64,000 bases of DNA. Source: Bacteroidales bacterium UBA6377 (GTDB lineage: Bacteria; Bacteroidota; Bacteroidia; Bacteroidales; UBA932). The DNA lies in NCBI GenBank assembly GCA_002438805.1, contig DJQV01000002.1:107239-171238 (forward strand), given 5' to 3'. The translations under genes and the position numbers were made by a program. The number at the start of each line of letters is the position of its first letter. The first letter of the stretch is position 1. Shown in pieces: positions 43,626 through 52,900 of the stretch. Below the pieces are notes generated by a model. The model made no database searches and had not been told where the DNA came from. It worked only from the letters and a program-made list of their open reading frames with translations.

Positions 43626-44774
43626 CTACAGAAGGTTGTAACTCAAGGTTATTAGCTGCTGGCAGCCGCTGTATGAGAGGTTGAAATGGAAGACTGCGGA
43701 GAATTTCAGATGCAGGCTTCTGCCTGTCTGCGGTGCGTAGAATACTTCAAGCCGGTCGTAGCTTCCCGGAGCGGAGCTCCCGTCCGTGCGCATGCGGAAA
43801 AACGGGTCGTTGAGATATAGTCTGCCGCCGTACAATTCGCCGGCTGTGTCGCTGCGGCCATACAGCGGCATGATGTCCCTGCCGTAATATAGCGAGTTTG
43901 CAAGGCCAAACCCGCTTCTGGATATCCTCACAGTGGCTTCACCGAGCCCCGGGGTCTCGAAATCCGAAGAGGCTTCACGGTCGCGCTGAAGAGACTGGAG
44001 GTAGCCTGCCCGGAGCGTGAATTCGTTGAAGAGCCCCAACAGGCCACTGAGTTCTATCTCCGCGTATGCTTCCCCGAGGAAATTGTCCGCTACTCCTGGG
44101 GCGGCCGCAGAATTGGCGAGGTGCATCATATATGTGCTGTACCCGAGTTTAAGGCGGCGCACCGGCTCGATGTGCCCGGCAGAAAAAAGCAGGAACTGCT
44201 CCTTGACATCATGCGAGGCCCCGTGCATCCCTATCCAGTCGCAACCGAGCTCGACATGACCATTTCTCCAGTCGTAGCCCATCAGCATCCCCTCCATATA
44301 TGGATTGTACCACAGATAATTCTCCGAGAAAAAGGCCGTGGACCATTTCTCCTGGCCCATGCTGCGCGGGAAAATGCCTGCGGTGAGGGAAAAGGTTGCG
44401 TTCTCAAACAATTTCTCATATCCATAATAAAAGAACGCTTCCCTGGAGAGCGCGGTCCCGTCGGCGCGGACATCTCCGAAATCTTTCATGAACTCAGCCC
44501 CCGCCATGAGCCGGTGCCGTGAATTGTAAGTTCCCTTGACGAAGCCGACGGACGGGGCGAGCCTGGCACCGAAGATTGTGCCTGACGGGGAGAAAGCCTC
44601 TCCGCCGTATTCGCGGTTGTCGAAGTTCATGGCAAACTCCACATCATAGACGAACCTCGGACGATACTCTCCGGCCTTGGTTCGAGCTGTGTAAGTCCTT
44701 GAATCTAAAGAAGCAGCAAAAGAAAAAATGCCGAGGCAAAGAAGCGAGATGCGAAGCAGGAATGAACTTTTCAT
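43626..44774 (-). CDS. Predicted outer-membrane beta-barrel protein
   Basis: A 382-residue protein with an N-terminal signal peptide (MKSSFLLRISLLCLGIFSFA) and then alternating aromatic/hydrophobic strands such as HRLMAGAEFMKDFGD, ATFSLTAGIFPRSM, RLKLGYSTYMM and EFTLRAGYLQSL, ending in a strand with a hydrophobic C-terminus (LITLSYNLL). This is the look of an outer-membrane barrel of about 14-16 strands. No specific family was recognised and no function is proposed. It is divergent from the glnN leader region. Confidence 0.7.
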   Translation of the reverse strand: MKSSFLLRISLLCLGIFSFAASLDSRTYTARTKAGEYRPRFVYDVEFAMNFDNREYGGEAFSPSGTIFGARLAPSVGFVKGTYNSRHRLMAGAEFMKDFGDVRADGTALSREAFFYYGYEKLFENATFSLTAGIFPRSMGQEKWSTAFFSENYLWYNPYMEGMLMGYDWRNGHVELGCDWIGMHGASHDVKEQFLLFSAGHIEPVRRLKLGYSTYMMHLANSAAAPGVADNFLGEAYAEIELSGLLGLFNEFTLRAGYLQSLQRDREASSDFETPGLGEATVRISRSGFGLANSLYYGRDIMPLYGRSDTAGELYGGRLYLNDPFFRMRTDGSSAPGSYDRLEVFYAPQTGRSLHLKFSAVFHFNLSYSGCQQLITLSYNLL

Positions 44775-44816
44775 TTTATGGATCATAATTCAGAGACCAA
44801 AAATGTGAATTTTTTC

Positions 44817-44846
44817 TTGCGTTTCCAAAATTAATGCGTAAATTTG
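44817..44846 (+). promoter_or_regulatory. Promoter of glnN
   Basis: TTG (44817-44819), 19 bases, then TAAATTTG (44839-44846) fits the Bacteroidetes promoter consensus. Transcription should start near 44853, about 225 bases before glnN, giving a long leader that contains the Gln-codon frame and terminator. Confidence 0.65.
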
Positions 44847-44872
44847 AGCCCGATTTAAAATCGAAAACGAAA

Positions 44873-44974
44873 GTGCTTTACTCTACACCATTGAATGAGC
44901 AGCAGCAGTTCCAGCAGCAGGGCCAGCGTCAGCAGGTTCTGCAGTTCATTGTGTTTTCCGTTGCCCGGGTGTAG
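44873..44974 (+). CDS. Putative Gln-rich leader peptide
   Basis: A 33-codon frame with GTG start, about 20 bases after the predicted transcription start, that contains QQQFQQQGQRQQVLQ: ten Gln codons in fifteen, all CAG. It ends at TAG 44972-44974, 33 bases before the terminator stem. TTG 44891 is an alternative start; ATG 44834 would give 46 residues but precedes the predicted transcript. A caution: CAG runs read as Ser (AGC) in the +1 frame, and that frame has an ATG at 44895 (MSSSSSSS...) and stops at 44976-44978. The Gln frame is preferred because the downstream gene makes glutamine. Confidence 0.55.
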   Translation: MLYSTPLNEQQQFQQQGQRQQVLQFIVFSVARV

Positions 44975-45045
44975 GTAAACATAATATGTATTATTAAGTG
45001 GTTTAAGAAAGCCGGGCCTGCAAGAGGTCCGGCTTTCGCTTTTTA
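44963..45045 (+). promoter_or_regulatory. Predicted transcription attenuator of glnN
   Basis: The terminator stem is AAAGCCGGGCC (45008-45018) with GGTCCGGCTTT (45026-45036), one wobble, loop TGCAAGA, followed by CGC and T5. GCCCGG at 44963-44968, within the last leader codons, can instead pair with CCGGGC at 45012-45017 in the 5' arm (six G-C pairs). A ribosome at the leader stop would cover 44963-44968 and allow termination; one stalled on the Gln codons would leave it free to prevent termination. Confidence 0.6.
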
Positions 45046-45078
45046 AAGTAAGAGATTTAGTTATAACCTTATAGTATT

Positions 45079-47259
45079 ATGAGTATTGACAGAACAGATC
45101 TGGTAAAGGAGTCCTTCGAGAAGAAGGCCGTACCGGTGGAAGTGCCGGCAGGTAAGACTTCCGACTACTACGGAGAGCTCGTCTTCGACAGGGCAAAGAT
45201 GTGCAAGTACCTCGATGCCGACACGCTCAAGGCACTTCTTGAATGCATCGACAAGGGAGTGGCGCTTGACCGCAAGACGGCGGACGGGGTTGCCAAAGGC
45301 ATGAAAGAATGGGCGATGGAGCACAATGTGACCCATATCACCCACTGGTTCCAGCCTCTCACAGAAGGCACAGCCGAGAAGCACGATTCGCTCATCGACT
45401 ATGACGGCAAGGGCGGTGTCATCGAGACCTTCGACGGCAAATCGCTGGCCCAGCAGGAGCCTGACGCCTCATCATTCCCGAGTGGCGGCATCCGCGCCAC
45501 TTTCGAAGCCCGCGGCTACACGGCCTGGGATCCGACTTCTCCGGTATTCATCCAGGGCGACACCCTCTGCATCCCTACAGTTTTCATTTCCTACACAGGG
45601 GAGGCTCTGGATTACAAGACCCCTCTCAAAAAGGCTCTCAAGGCAGTTTCCGATGCAGCAGTGCCGGTGTGCAGGCTCTTCGATCCTTCTGTCAACAAAG
45701 TCTATTCTTACCTCGGCTGGGAGCAGGAATACTTCCTCGTGGACGAGTCTCTCTATTCCGCCCGTCCAGATCTTATGATCACCGGCCGCACCCTGATGGG
45801 GCACAATTCATCCAAGAACCAGCAGCTCGACGACCACTATTTCGGAGCCATCCCGTCCCGTGTGGCGGCGTTCATGAGAGATCTTGAGATAGAGGGCCAC
45901 AGGCTTGGCATTCCTCTCAAGACAAGGCACAACGAGGTGGCGCCTAACCAGTTCGAGCTGGCGCCGATCTTCGGGGAGACCAACCTCTCCAACGACCAGA
46001 ACCAGATAATCATGAACCTGATGAACAAGCTTGCCCGCAAGCACGGCTTCGTGGTGCTCTTCCACGAGAAGCCGTTTGACGGGGTCAACGGTTCCGGCAA
46101 GCACAACAACTGGTCACTCGGCACCGACACCGGCACCCTCCTCTTCGCCCCTGGCAAGGACGCCACCGGCAATCTCCAGTTCATCACTTTCTTCGTCAAC
46201 ACCCTTGCAGCTGTCCAGAAGCACAACGCCCTGCTCAAGGCATCCATAGCCACCGCAACCAACGCACATCGTCTCGGGGCAAACGAGGCACCTCCTGCAA
46301 TCGTCTCAGCCTTCCTCGGCAAGACCATGACAGATGTGCTCCACAAACTCCTTACAGTGCCGTCCGACACTCCTATCGAGATCGCCGGCAAGAAGGGCAA
46401 GAGCGTGGGACTCGTGGAAATCCCGGAGATCTTCCTGGACAACACCGACCGCAACCGCACTTCACCGTTTGCATTTACCGGCAACCGCTTCGAGTTCAGG
46501 GCTGTAGGTTCATCTGCCAACTGCGCCGGCGCCATGACGACTCTCAATGCCGCCGTGGCCGAGCAGCTCACCGCATTCAAGGCCGACGTGGACAAGGAGA
46601 TAGCCAAGGGCAAGAGCGTCAATGTGGCCGTCATGGACACCCTCAAGCCGATCATCGCCTCCGTGCTTGATGTCGTATGCTTCGACGGCAACGGCTACAG
46701 CGAGGAGTGGAAGGCTGAAGCCGCGAAGCGCGGACTTGACGTGGAGACAAGCGTCCCTGAGATGATCAAGGTCTTCACACGCCCGGATTCAGTCAAGATG
46801 TTCACATCCACCGGGGTATACAGCGAGAAGGAGCTTGTCGCACGAAACGAGGTGAAGTGGGAGACCTACTCCAAGAAGGTCCAGATCGAGTCCCGCGTGC
46901 TCGTCCGCATGGCCATCAACCACATCATCCCGGCGGTGCTGGACTACAAGTCACGCCTGCTCAAGGAAGTTGCCCTGTGCAAGGAGGTATTCGGAGGTAC
47001 GGACAACTGCGCAGCCGAGCTTGAGCTCATCACCAAGATTTCAGGCTATGTGGAGGACATCCGCCTCAAGGCCGCAGCGATGAAGGAGGCGCGCAAAGCA
47101 GCCAACGCCATCACCGACGAGTACGAGAAGGCCGTGGCATACCACAAGATCGCCGATGCGCTCTATGATCTGCGCAAGCCTATCGACAAGCTCGAAGAGA
47201 TCGTAGACAACCGCACCTGGCCTCTTCCTAAGTACCGTGAGATGCTGTTCATCAGCTAG
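45079..47259 (+). CDS. glnN: Glutamine synthetase type III
   Basis: ATP-dependent synthesis of glutamine from glutamate and ammonia, in the cytosol. The 726-residue length and sequence fit GSIII (GlnN), the form typical of Bacteroidetes, rather than the 450-residue GSI. Family signs are the N-terminal THITHWFQPLTEGTAEKHDS, the metal-binding HNEVAPNQFELAPIF, the ATP-site NGSGKHNNWSLGTD, and DRNRTSPFAFTGNRFEFRAVGS. It follows the predicted Gln-codon attenuator, so expression should rise when charged glutaminyl-tRNA is scarce. A P-II gene and an ammonium transporter follow in the same direction. Confidence 0.96.
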   Translation: MSIDRTDLVKESFEKKAVPVEVPAGKTSDYYGELVFDRAKMCKYLDADTLKALLECIDKGVALDRKTADGVAKGMKEWAMEHNVTHITHWFQPLTEGTAEKHDSLIDYDGKGGVIETFDGKSLAQQEPDASSFPSGGIRATFEARGYTAWDPTSPVFIQGDTLCIPTVFISYTGEALDYKTPLKKALKAVSDAAVPVCRLFDPSVNKVYSYLGWEQEYFLVDESLYSARPDLMITGRTLMGHNSSKNQQLDDHYFGAIPSRVAAFMRDLEIEGHRLGIPLKTRHNEVAPNQFELAPIFGETNLSNDQNQIIMNLMNKLARKHGFVVLFHEKPFDGVNGSGKHNNWSLGTDTGTLLFAPGKDATGNLQFITFFVNTLAAVQKHNALLKASIATATNAHRLGANEAPPAIVSAFLGKTMTDVLHKLLTVPSDTPIEIAGKKGKSVGLVEIPEIFLDNTDRNRTSPFAFTGNRFEFRAVGSSANCAGAMTTLNAAVAEQLTAFKADVDKEIAKGKSVNVAVMDTLKPIIASVLDVVCFDGNGYSEEWKAEAAKRGLDVETSVPEMIKVFTRPDSVKMFTSTGVYSEKELVARNEVKWETYSKKVQIESRVLVRMAINHIIPAVLDYKSRLLKEVALCKEVFGGTDNCAAELELITKISGYVEDIRLKAAAMKEARKAANAITDEYEKAVAYHKIADALYDLRKPIDKLEEIVDNRTWPLPKYREMLFIS

Positions 47260-47290
47260 TTTTTTCCTATAAATCCCCTGAAATACCATA

Positions 47291-47330
47291 AGCGCGGCGG
47301 CCTTGCAAGAGGCCGCCGGAGGGGATTTTG
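47291..47330 (+). terminator. GC-rich hairpin between glnN and the P-II gene
   Basis: CGGCGGCC (47295-47302) pairs perfectly with GGCCGCCG (47311-47318) around the loop TTGCAAGA, followed by GAGGGGATTTTGTTTT. The T run is interrupted and displaced, so termination may be partial. The loop nearly matches that of the glnN attenuator (TGCAAGA). Confidence 0.55.
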
Positions 47331-47363
47331 TTTTATTCCACAGAAATTTACAGTGTATTCCTT

Positions 47364-47711
47364 ATGAAAAAAATCGAAGCAATTGTCAGGAAAACCCACT
47401 TTGAGGAGGTCAAGGCCGCACTTTTTGCCGCCGACATCAACTGGTTTTCCTATTCTGAAGTAAAGGCCATCGGCCAGGACAGGGAGGACCGCATCTACCG
47501 CGGCGTGATGTACAGCACGGACATCATCTCCCGTATCGAAATCACGATAGTGTGCCGCGACCAGTTCGTGCAGCCCGCAATAGACGCCATCATGAAGGCG
47601 GCGCGTACCGGTGAGGTGGGGGACGGGCGCATATTCGTCAGCCCGGTTGACGACACCTGGTCCATCAGGACAGGGGAGCACGGGGACACGGTGCTCGCAG
47701 ACAGAAAATAG
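47364..47711 (+). CDS. P-II family nitrogen regulatory protein
   Basis: A 115-residue trimeric signalling protein that senses 2-oxoglutarate and ATP/ADP and commonly controls ammonium transport. ATG 47364 gives the usual N-terminus MKKIEAIVRKTHFEEVKAAL. The T-loop (GQDREDRIYRGVMYST) keeps both Tyr positions of the YRGxxY motif, though the preceding GRQKGH-type sequence is replaced. The ATP-site segment RTGEVGDGRIFV and the C-terminal SIRTGEHGD are conserved. It lies between glnN and amt; the protein probably plugs the Amt channel, as GlnK does in other bacteria. It is about 24 bases from amt. Confidence 0.92.
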   Translation: MKKIEAIVRKTHFEEVKAALFAADINWFSYSEVKAIGQDREDRIYRGVMYSTDIISRIEITIVCRDQFVQPAIDAIMKAARTGEVGDGRIFVSPVDDTWSIRTGEHGDTVLADRK

Positions 47712-47735
47712 TTTCATTTCCAAAATCCAAAAATC

Positions 47736-48953
47736 ATGACTACGATCAGCGGCCTGGACACCGTATGGGTGCTCCTGGCATCCATGCTTGTTTTCTTTAT
47801 GCAACCTGGCTTCTCTCTGGTGGAGGCCGGATTCACCCGTTCCAAGAACACGGCCAACATCCTGATGAAGAATTTCATAGACTTCATGATAGGCACATTC
47901 TTCTTCTGGATGCTGGGCTTCTCCCTTATGCATGCCTCCGGCAACGGATTCATCGGCACACCGCATCTTTTCAGTTTCTCTTTCTATCCTGACACCAACA
48001 TCCCGAAAGAGTGCTTTCTGGCGTTCCAGACGATGTTCTGCGCCACGGCGGCCACGATAGTCTCCGGCGCTATGGCCGAGAGGACCAAGTTTTCCGCCTA
48101 TATCATCATCTCCATAATCATATCCCTGCTCATCTATCCGGTTGAGGGCCACTGGGTATGGGGAGGCGGCTGGCTCAGCAAGCTCGGCTTCCACGACTTT
48201 GCCGGGTCAACGGTGGTGCACTCCTGCGGTGGCGTGATAGCCCTTGCCGGGGCCATGGTGCTCGGCCCGCGTATCGGTAAGTATACCAAGGACGGCAAGT
48301 CTGTGGCGATCCCTGGACACAACCTGACCATCGGTACGCTCGGGGTGTTCATCCTCTGGTTCGGCTGGTTCGGCTTCAATCCTGGTTCTCAGCTGAGCGC
48401 TGAGGGTGCGGCTAACGCCACCGCCATCTCACATGTGTTCTGCACCACCAACATGGCTGCCGTAATGGGCGGGGTCAGCACAATGGCGTTGACTTGGATT
48501 CTCTATGGCAAACCGTCCCTCTCCCTTATGTGCAACGGTATCCTGGCCGGACTTGTGGGAATCACTGCCGGCTGTGATCTGGTTTCGCTCGGCGGTTCAG
48601 CCGTGATCGGTGCACTCAGTGGAGTGGTGATGACCCTGTCCGTGTCGTTCATTGACAAGACCCTGCATATTGACGACCCTGTCGGAGCCGTTTCGGTACA
48701 TGGGGCCTGCGGAATCCTGGGTACGCTCTGCACCGGACTGTTCGCCGTGGACGGCGGTCTCTTCTATGGCGGAGGCTGGCATTTCCTCGGGGTTCAGGCC
48801 CTCGGTTCGCTCTGTGTCTGCACCTGGTCATTCGTCATCGGCTTTGTGGCCATGAAGATTCTTGACAAGATTATGGGTATCCGTGTCGCGCCTCGTATCG
48901 AAGAGGAGGGACTGGACATCTACGAGCACGGAGAGACAGCCTACAACAGTTAG
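47736..48953 (+). CDS. amt: Ammonium transporter
   Basis: A 405-residue channel of the Amt/Mep/Rh family with eleven expected membrane helices. Recognised by FFMQPGFSLVEAGFTRSKNTANILMKN in the first helices, the pore His region around HDFAGSTVVHSCGGVIALAGA, and the second pore His in VHGACGILGTL. The C-terminal cytosolic tail (GIRVAPRIEEEGLDIYEHGETAYNS) is the segment that usually contacts P-II. No cleavable signal peptide is evident; translation from ATG 47736 starts directly at the first helix. Its stop overlaps the convergent thiL stop by four bases. Confidence 0.95.
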   Translation: MTTISGLDTVWVLLASMLVFFMQPGFSLVEAGFTRSKNTANILMKNFIDFMIGTFFFWMLGFSLMHASGNGFIGTPHLFSFSFYPDTNIPKECFLAFQTMFCATAATIVSGAMAERTKFSAYIIISIIISLLIYPVEGHWVWGGGWLSKLGFHDFAGSTVVHSCGGVIALAGAMVLGPRIGKYTKDGKSVAIPGHNLTIGTLGVFILWFGWFGFNPGSQLSAEGAANATAISHVFCTTNMAAVMGGVSTMALTWILYGKPSLSLMCNGILAGLVGITAGCDLVSLGGSAVIGALSGVVMTLSVSFIDKTLHIDDPVGAVSVHGACGILGTLCTGLFAVDGGLFYGGGWHFLGVQALGSLCVCTWSFVIGFVAMKILDKIMGIRVAPRIEEEGLDIYEHGETAYNS

Positions 48954-49942
48954 AAGTGCCTGAATCCCAAGTAGTCGCGGTCTGATCCGACCCACTCCAG
49001 ACTATCTCCGGAAGTGATCCGTCCGATGATGTGGTGCTCCACATCCAGCCCGGATTCCGCTTCCGGAGTTATTGTGAATAGGAGTTCGTAGTCCTCGCCG
49101 CCGCAGGTGGCCAGCTCCACCGGATCCCATCCCTCGCGGGCGCAGACCCTTTTGAGTTCTACGGATAATGGCAAAGACTTGACATCTATCTCTGCACCTT
49201 TTCCGGAGGCCTTGAGGATGTGGCGAAGATCCGAGCCTATCCCGTCGGAGATGTCCATCATGGCGTGCACGCCCGGGGTGGCGGCAAGCTTGAGCCCCTC
49301 CTCCACACGCGGCATGGGCAGGTAGTGTTTCTCTATAAGCTGTGCGGCATCCGTGTCGCGCGGCTTATTATCGAGTATGATCCTGAGACCCGCCGCTGAG
49401 TCGCCCAGATTTCCGGTGACGCAGACAAGATCCCCCTCGCGCGCCATGTCACGGCAGCGCTCCGCGCCCCTGCGGCACTGCCCGAGGACGGTGACGCAGA
49501 TGCTGAGTCCATCTGGAGAGGAGGTGGTGTCGCCGCCGAGCAGCGGACAGCCGAATTTCACGGAGATGTCGCGGTAGCCCCGGATGAATTCTTTCATCCA
49601 GGCGTTGTCCAGTTTGGCCGTCAGAGCCAGGGCGAGGAATGTCGCCGTCGGCCTTCCTCCCATGGCTGCTATGTCGCTGATGTTGACGGCAGCCGACTTC
49701 CAGCCGAGCTGATATGGGCTTATGTCGTCCAACAGAAAATGATCACCCTCGACCAGCATGTCTGTGCTGACCAGGGTGACCATCCCGTCGTGTTGAGAAA
49801 GCACGGCGCAGTCATCGCCGATGCCCTTTATGGCTTCGCTGCTTTTGTCTTCATAAGGCCGGTCCAAGTCCGGCATCCCGTCCTTGAATGCGTCACTGAT
49901 TTCAGCGATCAGCCCGAATTCTCCTATGTTTTTGAGTGACAT
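48950..49942 (-). CDS. thiL: Thiamine-monophosphate kinase
   Basis: Phosphorylates thiamine monophosphate to the active pyrophosphate. The 330-residue protein has the AIR-synthase-like fold with GIGDDCAVL (Mg/ATP binding, about 40), STDMLVEGDHFLLD, LLGGDTTSSPDGLS and MDISDGIGSDLRHI. The C-terminal CGGEDYELLFTI motif is present. No other thiamine genes are nearby. It ends at amt and is separated by 17 bases from the stop of the restriction gene upstream of it on this strand. Confidence 0.94.
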   Translation of the reverse strand: MSLKNIGEFGLIAEISDAFKDGMPDLDRPYEDKSSEAIKGIGDDCAVLSQHDGMVTLVSTDMLVEGDHFLLDDISPYQLGWKSAAVNISDIAAMGGRPTATFLALALTAKLDNAWMKEFIRGYRDISVKFGCPLLGGDTTSSPDGLSICVTVLGQCRRGAERCRDMAREGDLVCVTGNLGDSAAGLRIILDNKPRDTDAAQLIEKHYLPMPRVEEGLKLAATPGVHAMMDISDGIGSDLRHILKASGKGAEIDVKSLPLSVELKRVCAREGWDPVELATCGGEDYELLFTITPEAESGLDVEHHIIGRITSGDSLEWVGSDRDYLGFRHF

Positions 49943-49959
49943 ATTGTCTGTTTTTTTCT

Positions 49960-52900
49960 TTAATTGAGACCTTTCATCACGTCGAGAAGCGAGTCGTAGT
50001 CTTTCACGTTATGGTAGCGTACATTCGCTCCGTCAAGATTGTTGAACAGGGTCTTGGCGCAATCTATCTTTGCCTTTTCGATCGGCCTGAGTTCCATAGT
50101 ACTCATATCTCCTTTTGTTTCAGCGATGAAGAAGATGTGCTTCACCGTTCCCCTGTTGAATGCTATAGCCCAGTCCGGCGAGTAATTGCCGACAGGGGTC
50201 GGAATCTGGAAACCGCGCGGCAGTTTGGCATAGACGCAAACCTCTGTGGCATGATCGAGTGATCTTGCGAACTTCTTCTCATTGTTGTCATCAGCGGCAC
50301 CATCGGTAAAAACATAGTCTTGAATGCTCTTTGTCGCCAGATATGCCTTGCGTATATCTTGATTGCGTTTCTCTTTTGTAAATATGCTGCTGTCGTATGT
50401 CTCATCGAGCTTGTTATACTTGATATGCTCTACGATGATGGTTGCCTTTTCGTCTTTTACCAGTCGGCTGACTTTGGCAATGAACTCTTCCGGATTGCTT
50501 CGGAACATTGACAGCCTCTCGGGACTGATGCCTCGAAGAATCGCCGCCGCAGTCTTTCTTGTCAGTGTGCTCCTCTTTGCGATTTCCCCGACAAGATCGT
50601 AAGGAACTGTCGATGTGCTGACAGTCGTTATGCTTTTTGTCGTGGTCTGCTCTCCGTCGAAACTGTCCACGCCCTTCTGATCTCCAATGGTCATCACATA
50701 CCTTGGCGCGGAGACGAAAAGATTGGCGTTGATTGAGCGTATAGCGTGTTCGATCAATTCCTTGCTGTCGTAGTGAACGGTATATGCGTACTTGTGGTTG
50801 ATCAGTTTCCAGAGTTCCTGGAACTCTTTCCTGCTGAAGTTTACATTGAGAGCATTGTCTGGGGTCTTCGTGCTGTAGCCGTTTTCGACCATATCTGTAA
50901 GTTCATAGTTTTCATCGTAGAGTGAATGAATCAGTTTGTGCACTTCTTTTTCCACAGGCTGAAGTCCAGGGAACATTGGCATAATGGTTCCGTTTTTCTG
51001 ATCATCTTTGTATTTCTGGGTGATGTTGTTGCTCTCATCTATGTACCCGCAGCCAAGCAGGTAACCGACAATCATCAGAGCATCCTGTCCGTTAAGGGTC
51101 TGTCTGGCACCATCGGCCCTGGTGACAACTTTCCCTTCAAAGAAATTGATATCAGCTTTGGTCGGCCTTTCACGGAGCGATTCCCTTGTCTCTTTCTGAA
51201 GTCCGTCCACAAAATCTGAATAACTCTCATTGGCGATGACAGTCAGCTTGTTGACTTCTTGAACATCTTCGCCGAGTTCCTGCTGATCCATCCTGTTTCC
51301 TTGCTGGTCAACGCAAAGACGAAGTCCACGTCCAACTTCTTGACGCTTTGCGATCGCTGAACTTGCGTGACGAAGGGTACAAATCTGAAACACATTCGGA
51401 TTGTCCCATCCTTCGCGTAGAGCGGAATGTGAGAAAATGAAGCGGCAAGGCTCATCAAAACCCAACAGCCGCTCCTTGTTCTTAAGGATCAGATCATAAG
51501 CCGAAATATCGTCGGACATATCGCTGCCTCTCCTTGGCTTGCTGTCAATGCTGCGTCCGGTCTTCTTGTCAATGGAGAAGTAACCTCTGTGCACCTGTGA
51601 CACCTCAAATCTTCTCAGATATCGTTGATAAGCATCATCAAACAGCGATAGGTTATCATTCAGGTACTTGTTGTATTCTTCCTCGAAAATCCTCCAGAAT
51701 TTTCCCTTTACCTCCTCGCCGGCCTCATTGTAGCTTTTGTAATTTGCGACTTCGTCAAGGAAGAAAAGAGACAAGGTCTTGATCCCTTTGCTGAAGAGTT
51801 CTTGTTCTTTTTCGAAATGTGAGGCTATCGTCTCTCGGATCTGGACTCTTTGCATAGTCTCCTGACTGCTGTCGCCATAGACTTCGCCTTTGTGAAGAGT
51901 AATGCCATTGGTGAAAGTGACAGAGTCTTTGTATGCGTTTATGTCAGAAATGTTGAACCCTTCGTATTCACGAAGCCCTGACACTGTGTAAAGACTGTCG
52001 TTAAGACTGAACTTTCTGGATTCTTTCCTGATGCTGGTCGTACCTTTCATTTCCAGTTCAATCTTGGCGACCGGCGGCTTGTTCTTCGACAGGATAATGC
52101 TGTCAAGGTACAGGTAGGAACTAGTCCCTCTCAGATTCTTCACTTCAAAGCCTTTCACCTGAATTTTCTTGACAAGTTTCTGTTTGTAGGCATCGAGGGC
52201 GTCGAGGGCGTAGATGCAGTTATGACTGGTCTTATGGGTGGCGGAGTAATACAAAACAAACAGCGGCCTGAATCTCCTCAGTGCCGCCTGTGTGGCCGCG
52301 CCTTCCATTTTTTGTGGTTCATCCATAATGATGATCGGCCTGTTTGCCGCTATCACATCAATTGGTTTCCTGCTGCCGAAATCATCTCTTTCCGAATATA
52401 TGATGCGGCTCTCCTTACTATTGGCACCTTCTTTCAGTGACGATGTGAAAGCCTGAGTGTTGATTATCATCACATTGATGCCGGCATCGCCAGAGAAGGA
52501 GTCGAGCTGCTGAAGGTTGGCGCTGTTGTAGATGAAATATCTTGCTTTTTTACCGTAGTGTTCCATAAAGTGATCCTCAAGCATTCCGAAACTTTTGGCC
52601 ACACCCTCTCTGATGGCGATGCTCGGCACCATGACAATGAACTTGCTCCAGCCGTAACGCTTATTCAGCTCAAACATCGTCTTGATGTAAACGTAAGTCT
52701 TGCCTGTTCCGGTCTCCATCTCAATGTCAAGGCCGACTCTTCCGAGATCGTGCGAAAGAGTCTTTGACAGAGGAATGTTATTGGATTCCTGAATATCGCG
52801 GATGCTCGCGAGAATATCATGGTCTGTGAGCTCTATGTCTGCGTTTCGAAACCCCGCGTAGTCTTCCTCGTAAGTGATCTGCCCGGCGGCATTCTTTCCC

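Noticed and set aside
44895..44978. ATG-started Ser-rich frame over the CAG run
   Set aside because: It is the +1 frame of the same repeats. It has a better start codon but no metabolic link to glutamine synthetase, so it is kept only as the alternative reading of the leader.
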